Source of the DNA: Hydrogenophaga sp. A37 | Lineage (GTDB): Bacteria > Pseudomonadota > Gammaproteobacteria > Burkholderiales > Burkholderiaceae_C | Direction: 5' to 3' | Assembly (NCBI RefSeq): GCF_002001205.1 | Contig: NZ_MUNZ01000089.1 | Location: 1-64,000 of the forward strand | Length of the DNA stretch: 64,000 nt | Part shown: piece after piece, positions 44,737-53,005 of the stretch | Layout: each line of letters opens with the position of its first letter | How positions within the stretch are numbered: position 1 is the stretch's first letter | The notes under the pieces: generated by a model | What the model was told of the DNA's origin: nothing | The model's database searches: none | The model's input: the letters and a program-made list of their open reading frames with translations, nothing else | Translations under genes and position numbers: made by a program

Positions 44737-45549
44737 ATGATCCAAGACCACACTCCAACCCCTCCCGCCTCAAGCCCTCCTTCGACAGACCCCCAGGTCC
44801 AAGATGGCCCTTCCCACAACGCTGGAAAACCTGCCGTCAAGGCATCGAAACCCGACCCGAAGGTCGCTCACGGCTGGCTTCACACCGCCCGCTTCCTCAC
44901 CACAGCACCCCAGCTGGAGCACCTGCCCGCGCTGGACTTGCCCGAGATCGCCTTTGTCGGCCGGTCGAACGCCGGCAAGTCCACGTCGATCAACACGCTC
45001 ACGCAGCAAAAGCGCCTGGCCTTTGCATCCAAGACACCTGGGCGCACGCAGAGCATCAACCTCTTCTCTCTGGGCAAACAAGGCATTCACGACGCCGTGT
45101 TCGCCGACCTGCCGGGGTACGGCTATGCAGCCGTGCCACGCGAGGCCAAGCTGCGCTGGCAGCGGGTCATGGGCAACTACCTGATCACGCGGGAAAACCT
45201 CCGCGCGGTCGTGCTGCTGATTGACCCACGCCTGGGCCTCACCGAGCTGGACGAGATCCTGTTGGAAGTGATCCGCCCTCGGGTGGAAGCGGGGTTGAAG
45301 TTCCTTGTGCTGCTCACCAAGTCAGACAAGCTCACGCGCTCCGAAGGCGCCAAGGCGTTGTCGATCGCACGCCTGCAAACCGGCGGCGGCGAAGTGCGGC
45401 TGTTCTCCGCGCTCAAGAAGCAGGGGCTGGACGAGGTCGCCCAGCTGCTGTGGGACTGGACCCACGAAACCAGCAATGCCCCACCAGCGGCCATGGCCCA
45501 CACCGCCGCGCCCGAAGCCGACGAAGAAGAGCCGCCGGCGCTGGACTGA
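44737..45549 (+). CDS. engB: Ribosome biogenesis GTPase EngB (YihA/YsxC)
   Basis: EngB is an essential GTPase in large-subunit assembly. The 270-residue product has G1 GRSNAGKST, G3 DLPGYGYA, G4 TKSDKL and a G5 region SALKKQG. About 60 extra residues at the N-terminus and an acidic C-terminal tail lengthen it relative to the usual 200-220. The divergent position opposite cytochrome c4 is common in this group. Confidence 0.96.
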   Translation: MIQDHTPTPPASSPPSTDPQVQDGPSHNAGKPAVKASKPDPKVAHGWLHTARFLTTAPQLEHLPALDLPEIAFVGRSNAGKSTSINTLTQQKRLAFASKTPGRTQSINLFSLGKQGIHDAVFADLPGYGYAAVPREAKLRWQRVMGNYLITRENLRAVVLLIDPRLGLTELDEILLEVIRPRVEAGLKFLVLLTKSDKLTRSEGAKALSIARLQTGGGEVRLFSALKKQGLDEVAQLLWDWTHETSNAPPAAMAHTAAPEADEEEPPALD

Positions 45550-45565
45550 CCGACCCGAAGCGCGG

Positions 45566-46483
45566 TCAGCGGTAAAAGGAAGGCTCGCCGTTGGGGCGGG
45601 TCTTGAAGCGCTTGTGCACCCAGTAGTACTGCTCGGGCACGGCGTCGATCCAGTGCTGCAGTTGCTCGTTCATGTGCACGGTATCGGCCACGACATCGTC
45701 GGTGGGGAAGTCCTGCCACGGCGGAAGCACCGTGACCTCGTAGCCGTCCGGCGTCAGGCGGCTGACGATGGGCAGCACGCGCGCCCCGCCCATGCGGGCG
45801 AACCGTGACAGGGATGGCACCGTGGCCGCAGACACGCCGTAAAACGGCACGAACACCGAGTCGCGGGGCCCGTAATCCATATCAGGCAAGAGGTAGAGCG
45901 GCTCGCCGGCTCGCAGTGCCGTGACCAAGGCCTTCAGGCCCGCGCTCTTGGCCACGATGTGGGGCTCACCGAACCGGCGTCGCCCATCGGCCATCCACTG
46001 ATCCAGCACGGGATTGCGTTGCCGCGCGTACAGGCCACAAAACCGCCGCTGCACGTGGGCCGTGAGCGCCATCCAGCCGGCGTCCATGCCCACGAAATGC
46101 GGTGCAAACAACAAGGTGGGCACTGTTTCATGCAGTGCCTGCACCTCGCCCGTCAAACGCAGCCGCCGACGCACGACCTCAGGGCGGCCCTCCCACAGCC
46201 AGCTGCGGTCCAACCAGGCCTGCACAAACAGCACAAAGTGCCGGCGCACAAGATGGCGCCGCTGGGTCTCACTTTTCTCCGGAAAGCACAGTGCGAGGTT
46301 GACTTCGGCGATGCGGCGTCGGCGCAATGCCAGCATACACAGCAGGTGCCCGACCACCCAACCCAACGCCCTCAGCCAGGAGAGCGGCGCGTGCTTGAGC
46401 ACCCGCATCAGCGCAAGCCCGCCCAGGCTCAGGGCGCTTTTCATGAAGGGGCGGCGAGGGGTCGGTGCGGACGGTTGGGACAT
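45566..46483 (-). CDS. LpxL/HtrB-family acyltransferase, first copy
   Basis: The 305-residue product is a lipid A or phospholipid acyltransferase of the LpxL family with the catalytic HX4D motif in APHFVGMDAGW, and the later DMDYGPRDSVFVPFYG and ARMGGARVLPI motifs. An N-terminal hydrophobic stretch anchors it to the inner membrane. It follows a second copy by 21 bases, and the pair probably adds two different secondary acyl chains. Which is LpxL-like and which LpxM-like is not clear. Confidence 0.9.
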   Translation of the reverse strand: MSQPSAPTPRRPFMKSALSLGGLALMRVLKHAPLSWLRALGWVVGHLLCMLALRRRRIAEVNLALCFPEKSETQRRHLVRRHFVLFVQAWLDRSWLWEGRPEVVRRRLRLTGEVQALHETVPTLLFAPHFVGMDAGWMALTAHVQRRFCGLYARQRNPVLDQWMADGRRRFGEPHIVAKSAGLKALVTALRAGEPLYLLPDMDYGPRDSVFVPFYGVSAATVPSLSRFARMGGARVLPIVSRLTPDGYEVTVLPPWQDFPTDDVVADTVHMNEQLQHWIDAVPEQYYWVHKRFKTRPNGEPSFYR

Positions 46484-46504
46484 GAATGGGCCGGAGCTCG
46501 GTGA

Positions 46505-47392
46505 TCAGGTGCGTTGCGCGCGCTCGGCATCCAGACGCGCTGCATGGCTCAGCCCCGCCGGCGCCTTGTACCGGTCGTAGGACCAGAGGTACTGGGTTGG
46601 GCACTCCTTCACCAGCGACTCCATGGCCTGGTTGATCTGCCGGGCCGCTTGCTGTGGATCGCTGGACAGCTGGCCATCGCCGTCCGCCAAGAAGGGCCGC
46701 ACCCGGGCGCGGTAGCCCCGTCCCCACGACAGGCGTTCACCCCAGATCAGCACCACGCGAGCGCCACCGGTCTGGGCCAGGCGCGCCGACAGCGTCATCG
46801 TGTAGGCGTCCCGACCGAAAAACGGCGCCCAGACACCCTGCCCTGAGGGCGGCACCTGGTCCGGCAGCAGGCCCACTGCCTGGTGTTGCTTGAGTGCCTT
46901 GATCAGCTGCTTGACGCCCGCCAGCGTGGTCGGCGCGGTGTGAAGCCCGGGCCGACTGCGGGCTTCCATCAGCTCGCGCAGCCAGGGCTGGCGGGCCGGG
47001 CGGTACAGCACCGTGATCGGCATGCGCTCGCCAAACCGCTGCGCCACCAATTGAGCGGTAACTTCGAAACAGCCCAGATGCGGCGTCAGGTACAGCAAGC
47101 CGTCCCCGTGCGTCATGGCCTCTTCGACATGGGCCACCCCGTCCCAATCGACGCGAACCGGCCGACCCAACCACAGCCGTGGCAACTCGACGACCAGCTT
47201 GCCCGACTCGGCGACCGAGCCCAGCGCGACGGAGCGCGGGTACCCCGCGAGTTGGGCATGGGCAAACAGCCTGCGCCGGTACCGTGGCGACGCGAGAAAC
47301 GTCAACCAGCCCAGCACCCAGCCCAGTGCGTGCAGCACCGGCAGCGGCAGCAGGGACAAAAATCGAAACAGAAGCTGAAAGAAAGCCGTCAC
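46505..47392 (-). CDS. LpxL/HtrB-family acyltransferase, second copy
   Basis: The 295-residue product has the HX4E catalytic motif in TPHLGCFEVTAQ, DQVPPSGQGVWAPFFG, and an N-terminal membrane segment (LFRFLSLLPLPVLHALGWVLG). It shares its layout with the downstream copy but differs at the catalytic acid (Glu instead of Asp). It diverges from metK. Confidence 0.9.
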   Translation of the reverse strand: MTAFFQLLFRFLSLLPLPVLHALGWVLGWLTFLASPRYRRRLFAHAQLAGYPRSVALGSVAESGKLVVELPRLWLGRPVRVDWDGVAHVEEAMTHGDGLLYLTPHLGCFEVTAQLVAQRFGERMPITVLYRPARQPWLRELMEARSRPGLHTAPTTLAGVKQLIKALKQHQAVGLLPDQVPPSGQGVWAPFFGRDAYTMTLSARLAQTGGARVVLIWGERLSWGRGYRARVRPFLADGDGQLSSDPQQAARQINQAMESLVKECPTQYLWSYDRYKAPAGLSHAARLDAERAQRT

Positions 47393-47525
47393 AAAACACT
47401 CTTATGACGCGATGGCCGCCCAGCGGCACCGCGCTCCGTTACCCTAAAATAGCGCCCATCGCCGAGTTATTGAACTAATTGCGGGGCGATTCACAAATTC
47501 CGCTAAAGCGTTCGCCGAACCAGAA

Positions 47526-47542
47526 AACCGGCAACGCCGGTT
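47526..47542 (+). other. Hairpin in the metK leader
   Basis: AACCGGC and GCCGGTT form a seven-base-pair stem with a three-base loop, ending eight bases before the CTGGAG ribosome-binding site of metK. It may affect translation initiation or mRNA stability. No known SAM riboswitch fold is recognisable in the 169-base gap between the acyltransferase gene and metK. Confidence 0.5.
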
Positions 47543-47561
47543 CATCAACTCTGGAGTTTAT

Positions 47562-48743
47562 ATGGCGAACGATTTCCTCTTTACCTCTGAATCCGTCTCC
47601 GAAGGCCATCCCGACAAGGTCGCCGACCAGATTTCGGACGCGATCCTCGATGCGATTTTCAAGCAGGACCCGCGCAGCCGCGTGGCCGCCGAGACGCTGT
47701 GCAACACGGGTCTGGTGGTGCTGGCCGGAGAGATCACGACCAACGCCCACGTTGATTACATCCAGATCGCGCGCGACACCATCAAGCGCATCGGCTACGA
47801 CAACACCGAGTACGGCATCGACTACAAGGGTTGCGCCGTCATGGTCTGCTACGACAAGCAGTCCAACGACATCGCGCAGGGCGTGGACCAGGCCTCCGAC
47901 GACCATCTGAACACCGGTGCCGGCGACCAGGGCCTGATGTTCGGCTACGCCTGCGACGAAACGCCCGAGCTGATGCCCGCGCCGATCTACTACGCACACC
48001 GTCTGGTAGAACGCCAGGCCCAGCTGCGCAAGGACGGCCGTCTGCCCTTCCTGCGCCCGGACGCCAAGAGCCAGGTGACCATGCGTTACGTGGACGGCAA
48101 GCCCCACAGCATTGACACCGTGGTGCTGTCCAGCCAGCACGCGCCCGAGTACAGCCTGGGCCACAAGATGACCGACGCCTTCTATGAAGCCGTGCGCGAA
48201 GAAATCATCAAGCCGGTGCTGCCCAAGGAATTCCTGACCGCCGACACCAAGTACCTGATCAACCCGACCGGCCGCTTCGTCGTCGGCGGCCCGCAGGGCG
48301 ACTGTGGCCTGACCGGCCGCAAGATCATCGTCGACACCTATGGCGGCGCCTGCCCGCACGGTGGTGGCGCGTTCTCGGGCAAGGACCCGTCCAAGGTCGA
48401 CCGCTCGGCCGCCTACGCCGCGCGTTACGTCGCCAAGAACGTGGTCGCCGCCGGCCTGGCCAAGCAGTGCCAGGTGCAGGTGGCCTACGCCATTGGCGTG
48501 GCCAAGCCGATGAACATCACGGTCTACACCGAAGGCACAGGCGTGATCAGCGACGACAAGCTCTCGGCCATCGTGGCCGAGGTGTTCGACCTGCGCCCCA
48601 AAGGCATCATCCAGATGCTGGATCTGCTGCGCCCGATCTACGAAAAAACAGCCGCCTACGGCCACTTCGGTCGCGAAGAGCCTGAGTTCACCTGGGAGCG
48701 CACCGACAAAGCACCCGCATTGCGGGCTGCCGCCGGCCTGTAA
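47562..48743 (+). CDS. metK: S-adenosylmethionine synthase MetK
   Basis: MetK makes S-adenosylmethionine from methionine and ATP. The 393-residue product has [32 protein letters not shown] and [20 protein letters not shown], all defining for the family. Length is normal. It has its own leader and a strong terminator, so it appears monocistronic. Confidence 0.98.
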   Translation: MANDFLFTSESVSEGHPDKVADQISDAILDAIFKQDPRSRVAAETLCNTGLVVLAGEITTNAHVDYIQIARDTIKRIGYDNTEYGIDYKGCAVMVCYDKQSNDIAQGVDQASDDHLNTGAGDQGLMFGYACDETPELMPAPIYYAHRLVERQAQLRKDGRLPFLRPDAKSQVTMRYVDGKPHSIDTVVLSSQHAPEYSLGHKMTDAFYEAVREEIIKPVLPKEFLTADTKYLINPTGRFVVGGPQGDCGLTGRKIIVDTYGGACPHGGGAFSGKDPSKVDRSAAYAARYVAKNVVAAGLAKQCQVQVAYAIGVAKPMNITVYTEGTGVISDDKLSAIVAEVFDLRPKGIIQMLDLLRPIYEKTAAYGHFGREEPEFTWERTDKAPALRAAAGL

Positions 48744-48762
48744 GCAAGCGCTTACAGATGGC

Positions 48763-48795
48763 AAAAGCCTCGCCAGTTTGGCGAGGCTTTTTTTT
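48763..48795 (+). terminator. Rho-independent terminator of metK
   Basis: A 12-bp stem (AAAAGCCTCGCC/GGCGAGGCTTTT) with a five-base loop and a run of eight T follows the metK stop by about 20 bases. Confidence 0.92.
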
Positions 48796-48908
48796 GCCCC
48801 AGCGCGACGGTTTTACCGTTTGGGGGGTTGAATTTTTCCGGAAAGTGTCCGATACATCCAGTACAGACGCGATGGTCTGTGCCTCGCAACGACCTGGAGC
48901 CAAGAACC

Positions 48909-50984
48909 ATGGAAACCCCTGTCAGCCCTGAACGGACCGACACCGCCCACCCCGACCTTGAGCGCCTGGTGACCCTGCGCACCCGGGAACTTGAGCAAGC
49001 ACTGGCTCGTGCGCAGTCGCTGTACGACCAGGCGCCGTGCGGCTACCTGTCCCTGGATCCCGACCTGCGGGTCGTCAACATCAACCACACGTTGCTGAAA
49101 TGGCTGGGCCTTCCCGGCGAAGAGGCGATCGGGAAGATAGACGTGTTTTCGTTCGTCGATCCCTCCGCCCGGCAGGTGCTGCAAAGCCGCATGCAGGCGC
49201 TGGCCCACACAGGCCACACCGACCCGATGGAGATCGAGGTCCGTCGCCGCGATGGCAGCCACTTCCACGCGCTGTTCTCATCCACCGCCGTGACCGACGA
49301 ACAGGGGTTGTTCTTGTACAGCAACACCACGGTGGTGGACATCAGCGAGCGCAAGGCCGTGGAGCAGCGCGTGGCCGCCCACGACGGCTTCCTGCGCAGC
49401 ATCACCGACCGCATCCCCTCGCACCTCGCCTATTACGACAAAGACCTGATCTGCCGCTTCGCCAACACGGCGCACGCCAGCCGCTACGGCAAGCTGGCCA
49501 GCGAGATGGTCGGCACGCACCTGAGCCAGGTGGTGAGCGAGGACCAGTTGCCGGAGATCCTGCCGCACGTGGCCGACGCCTTGAGCGGCCAGTCGCAGAC
49601 CTTTGAAGCCGAGCGTCTGGAAGACGACGGCTCGCGCAGTTTCTACGAAATCCATTACATCCCCGACTTCCAGCACGGCGCGGTGGAGGGCATCTTCATC
49701 GAGCTGCACGACATCAGCGAGCGCAAGCGCACCGAAGAGTTCGTGCTGGAGGCCAACCGCGACCTGGAAGAGCGGGTGCGCGAACGCAGTGCCGAGCTGT
49801 TCCAGAGCGAGCAGCGCTACCGCCTGATGGTGGACGCCATACAGGACCACTGCATTTACTTCGTGGACGCAGAAGGGGCCGTGACCGAGTGGACAGAAAG
49901 CGCCCAGCGCCTGCACGGCCACACGCGCTCACAGATGCTGGGCAAGCCCTACCTGCAGCTGCTTGCAGTGGACAACGCGGGCGAGGACGAGGTGGACCCG
50001 GCCCAGGTGCTGCGCCTGGCCACGGCCCACGGACAATGGGAAACCCGGGGCTGGCGCCTGCGCGATGACGGATCCCGGTTCTGGGCCCACACCGTGCTCA
50101 CCGCGCTGCGCACCGAAGCGGGCGAGCTGCAGGGCCTCTCTTGCATCACCCGCGACATGACCGCGGCCAAGAGCCTGGAGGACGTGATGAACGACCTCAA
50201 CCGCGAGCTCGAGAAACGCGTCGCCGAGCGCACCCAGCAGCTCGTGGCCGCCAACAAAGACCTGGACGTGTTCTCGCACATGGTCTCGCACGACCTTCGC
50301 GCGCCGCTGCGCCACATCGGGAGCTTCGTGAGTCTGCTGCAGGAGCAGATGGGCGAGTCCAAAGACACGCTCGCCCTGCAGTACCTGAACTCGATCGCCA
50401 AGGCCAGCAAGCGCATGAGCCACATGATCGAGGGACTGCTCGAGTACGCCCGCCTCGGCCGCGTCGCCATCGAATCGCAGCCGGTGCCACTGGCAACGCT
50501 GCTCGACGGCGTGGTGGCCCACCTGAAACAGGAAACCCTGGGCCGCTCCATCGAGTGGGTGATCGAAGACGACCTGCCGGTGGTGCGCGGCGATGCCATG
50601 CTGCTGGCCCAGGCCCTGGGCAACCTGCTGGGCAATTCGGTCAAGTACACCCGCACCCGGGAGCATGCGCACATCGAGGTGGGCTGGAAAGTCAACCCCG
50701 TGGGCGGACGCACCTTCTATGTGAACGACAACGGCGTGGGCTTCGACCTGGAGAAGGCGCACAACCTGTTCGTCATGTTCCAGCGCCAGCACCACTCCAT
50801 GGACTTCGAAGGCACGGGCACCGGCCTGGCCCTGTCGCAGCGCATCATCGAACGCCACGGCGGCCGCATCTGGGCAGAGACCGCCCCAGGTGAAGGTTGC
50901 ACCTTCTATTTCACCCTGCCGTTTGACAAGGTGGAACCCGACCTCGACTTTCCCAAGTCGGCCATGGCGGAGCTGACGATCTGA
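48909..50984 (+). CDS. PAS-domain sensor histidine kinase (orphan)
   Basis: The 691-residue product has three PAS-type domains (about residues 35-145, 160-270 and 300-415), coiled linkers, a HisKA domain with the phosphoacceptor His in MVSHDLRAPLRHI (about residue 461), and a HATPase domain with NLLGNSVKY, VNDNGVGFD and GTGTGLAL. No membrane segment is visible, so it should be cytoplasmic. The ATG at 48909 follows TGGAG at good spacing. No response regulator gene is adjacent. The kinase part resembles those of phytochrome-type kinases, but no GAF/PHY domain is present. Confidence 0.92.
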   Translation: METPVSPERTDTAHPDLERLVTLRTRELEQALARAQSLYDQAPCGYLSLDPDLRVVNINHTLLKWLGLPGEEAIGKIDVFSFVDPSARQVLQSRMQALAHTGHTDPMEIEVRRRDGSHFHALFSSTAVTDEQGLFLYSNTTVVDISERKAVEQRVAAHDGFLRSITDRIPSHLAYYDKDLICRFANTAHASRYGKLASEMVGTHLSQVVSEDQLPEILPHVADALSGQSQTFEAERLEDDGSRSFYEIHYIPDFQHGAVEGIFIELHDISERKRTEEFVLEANRDLEERVRERSAELFQSEQRYRLMVDAIQDHCIYFVDAEGAVTEWTESAQRLHGHTRSQMLGKPYLQLLAVDNAGEDEVDPAQVLRLATAHGQWETRGWRLRDDGSRFWAHTVLTALRTEAGELQGLSCITRDMTAAKSLEDVMNDLNRELEKRVAERTQQLVAANKDLDVFSHMVSHDLRAPLRHIGSFVSLLQEQMGESKDTLALQYLNSIAKASKRMSHMIEGLLEYARLGRVAIESQPVPLATLLDGVVAHLKQETLGRSIEWVIEDDLPVVRGDAMLLAQALGNLLGNSVKYTRTREHAHIEVGWKVNPVGGRTFYVNDNGVGFDLEKAHNLFVMFQRQHHSMDFEGTGTGLALSQRIIERHGGRIWAETAPGEGCTFYFTLPFDKVEPDLDFPKSAMAELTI

Positions 50985-51006
50985 GACGCCCGCTCCGGCA
51001 GACCCA

Positions 51007-51057
51007 GGGGTTCACACGACCGCTCTCGGCGGCGTGTGAACCCCGCCCCTTTTTTTG
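51007..51057 (+). terminator. Rho-independent terminator of the histidine kinase gene
   Basis: A perfect 12-bp stem (GGGGTTCACACG/CGTGTGAACCCC) with an inner hairpin-like loop is followed by GCCCC and eight T, about 22 bases after the stop. Confidence 0.85.
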
Positions 51058-51127
51058 ACGCTCCACCATAGCCCGGAAGTCGGATCAGCTTTCCATGTCG
51101 ACAGCGCGCCACTCCGCTGCATGAAGC

Positions 51128-51155
51128 GGGGGTCGCGCAAAGCGCGGCAGGGGTG
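51128..51155. repeat. GC-rich dispersed intergenic repeat, copy B
   Basis: Matches copy A at 17458-17485 in 25 of 28 positions. It lies just after the 3' end of the 7TM-DISM gene. Position in two unrelated intergenic gaps suggests a dispersed repeat. Confidence 0.5.
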
Positions 51156-51161
51156 TTTCCT

Positions 51162-52961
51162 TCAGACTCCAGCGGGCATGCGCACGGGCAGGTGCAGCAC
51201 CACCTTGCGCGGCTCGCCGGCCAAACGGTCCAGCGCCCGGTGCAAGCGCTCCATCAGGCGCTCGTCGTCGTTCGCTGTTTCGCTGGTGTCGCCCGCATCG
51301 GGCAACGTGGCCGACACCAAACGAAAACGCAAGGTGAGCTCCACCGGCAAGGTCGGCACCCGCTCCAGCCCCCGTGCCACCACGTGCTGGGCCAGCAGCT
51401 TGAGCTGATCGGGCCGCTGGGGTCCCTCGATCAGCATGGCGAAGCGCGTGTCGGCGATGCGGCACACGGTGTCCACATCGCGCACCACAGCCGACAACCG
51501 TGACGCGGCCACCACGAGCGCTCGGTCGCCCGCCTCCCGGCCTTCGCGGTCCACGATCTCGGCGTGGTTGGCCAGCTCGACCAGCACCATGCCGCATTGG
51601 TGACCGTAGCGCCGCGAACGCCGCAGAGCGTCACGCAGGCGCAGCGTGAGGACCAACGGGATGGTGAGGCCGGTGAGCGGGTCGGTGCTCTCCAGCGCGC
51701 GCAGGCGGGCGCGGTTCTCGCTGAAATCTTTGGCGCGTCGGTGCAGGATGTAGAGCAGCAACGGAATTTCGATCGCCGAACCGATCAGCACCGCGTACTG
51801 CATGGCCCAGCCGTCGGGCAACACGCCCGCGCTGCGCAACGCCGGAAACGGGTAGCCCAGGTGCACCGGCAAGAAGCCCAGCGCCAGCCAGCCCGAATAC
51901 GCCTCACCGAGCCGCCAGGTCCAGAGACAGAGCGCCACGCTGAGCAACACCGACAGCAAACCGTAGAGGTTGAGCACCGCGAAAGCCGCCGGGGTCTGCA
52001 AGGTCACGTACACCAGCGGATACAGCAGGCCGAAGACCGACCAGCCGACCACAAAACGGTCGACGCCCCGGTGGTGGCGCGAGACGGCACAGACCTCGCG
52101 CACGAACCAGATGCCCGAAGCAGTGAGCCACAGCATGAACACCGCCGGTGCGATGTCGTTCCACCGAGGCGACTGGTCCCAGAAGAACAGGCCACCGATG
52201 CCCGTGAACGCAGCCTGGAAACCGAGCATGCAGGCGACATAAAAACAGTAGGCGACGAAGGCCCGGTCGCCGTACAGCCGCGCATGCACCCAGCCCAGGA
52301 ACAGCACCAGCAGTCCGAAGCCCAGGTAGCCCCCCACCATGAGGAAGGTCCAGTAGCGCTGGGTTTGCAGGCTGTTCTCGGTCAGCAGATGCACGCGCGG
52401 GCTGGTCGGCGTCGGTGAGTTCATCACCTGCAGCCACACAGGGCCCTGTGACTGAGCGTCGATGGCAAAAACCGGGGTCTGGTCCGGGTGGTCCCACTGC
52501 GCCACCGGCAGGTGGTCGCCCGCGCGCTGTTCGGTCCAGGTCCTGTCCGGTCCCTTCGTATACAGGCTGACCCGGTTCGTGAAGGCCGAGGCACTGAGCA
52601 GCACGTACCAGCGCTGCGACTTGTCCAGCGGCGGAAGGTCCAGGCGCATCCAGAGCGCCGAGCTGCCGAGCTGGAAGGAGCGGAACTGGTCCATCGCGGC
52701 CAGGGTCTCGGTGGGCTGAGAGGCCACCTCGTCCACCGTCTGGATGCCTGAGGCATCGATCCAGTAGCGGCTGGTCAGCGTGAGTTCGCCCTCGCCTTCT
52801 GTCGCCCCGGCCAGCCCGGACCACCCCAGCAGACACAGGCACAGCGGCAGCATCCACAGCCACGCCCAGAGCCGGTGCAGTGGGGCGTGTTCTTGTCCAT
52901 CAGCCGGTCGGGTGGGGGAGAAAACCATGCCGGCATCGTAAAGGTTGCTCCGAAAGTGCAT
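51162..52961 (-). CDS. 7TM-DISM protein with a degenerate GGDEF domain
   Basis: The 599-residue product has a signal-anchor region, a periplasmic 7TMR-DISM extracellular domain (about residues 55-195), seven membrane helices (about 205-405) and a C-terminal GGDEF-type domain (about 425-590) that keeps the STDPLTGL entry motif. The catalytic signature expected as RxGGDEF reads RIADTRF, so diguanylate cyclase activity is unlikely; a sensing, GTP-binding or scaffold role is possible. The ATG at 52961 is chosen for its AAGGTGA ribosome-binding site; one at 52928 is an alternative. It follows the carotenoid/MpaB fusion gene by 44 bases. Confidence 0.82.
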   Translation of the reverse strand: MHFRSNLYDAGMVFSPTRPADGQEHAPLHRLWAWLWMLPLCLCLLGWSGLAGATEGEGELTLTSRYWIDASGIQTVDEVASQPTETLAAMDQFRSFQLGSSALWMRLDLPPLDKSQRWYVLLSASAFTNRVSLYTKGPDRTWTEQRAGDHLPVAQWDHPDQTPVFAIDAQSQGPVWLQVMNSPTPTSPRVHLLTENSLQTQRYWTFLMVGGYLGFGLLVLFLGWVHARLYGDRAFVAYCFYVACMLGFQAAFTGIGGLFFWDQSPRWNDIAPAVFMLWLTASGIWFVREVCAVSRHHRGVDRFVVGWSVFGLLYPLVYVTLQTPAAFAVLNLYGLLSVLLSVALCLWTWRLGEAYSGWLALGFLPVHLGYPFPALRSAGVLPDGWAMQYAVLIGSAIEIPLLLYILHRRAKDFSENRARLRALESTDPLTGLTIPLVLTLRLRDALRRSRRYGHQCGMVLVELANHAEIVDREGREAGDRALVVAASRLSAVVRDVDTVCRIADTRFAMLIEGPQRPDQLKLLAQHVVARGLERVPTLPVELTLRFRLVSATLPDAGDTSETANDDERLMERLHRALDRLAGEPRKVVLHLPVRMPAGV

Positions 52962-53005
52962 GACAAATATCACCTTGAAGTGGGTCTGTGGCGACACGCT
53001 GTCGC

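Noticed and set aside
47393..47561. SAM riboswitch before metK
   Set aside because: I could not find the conserved core or helices of known SAM riboswitch classes, only a simple hairpin.
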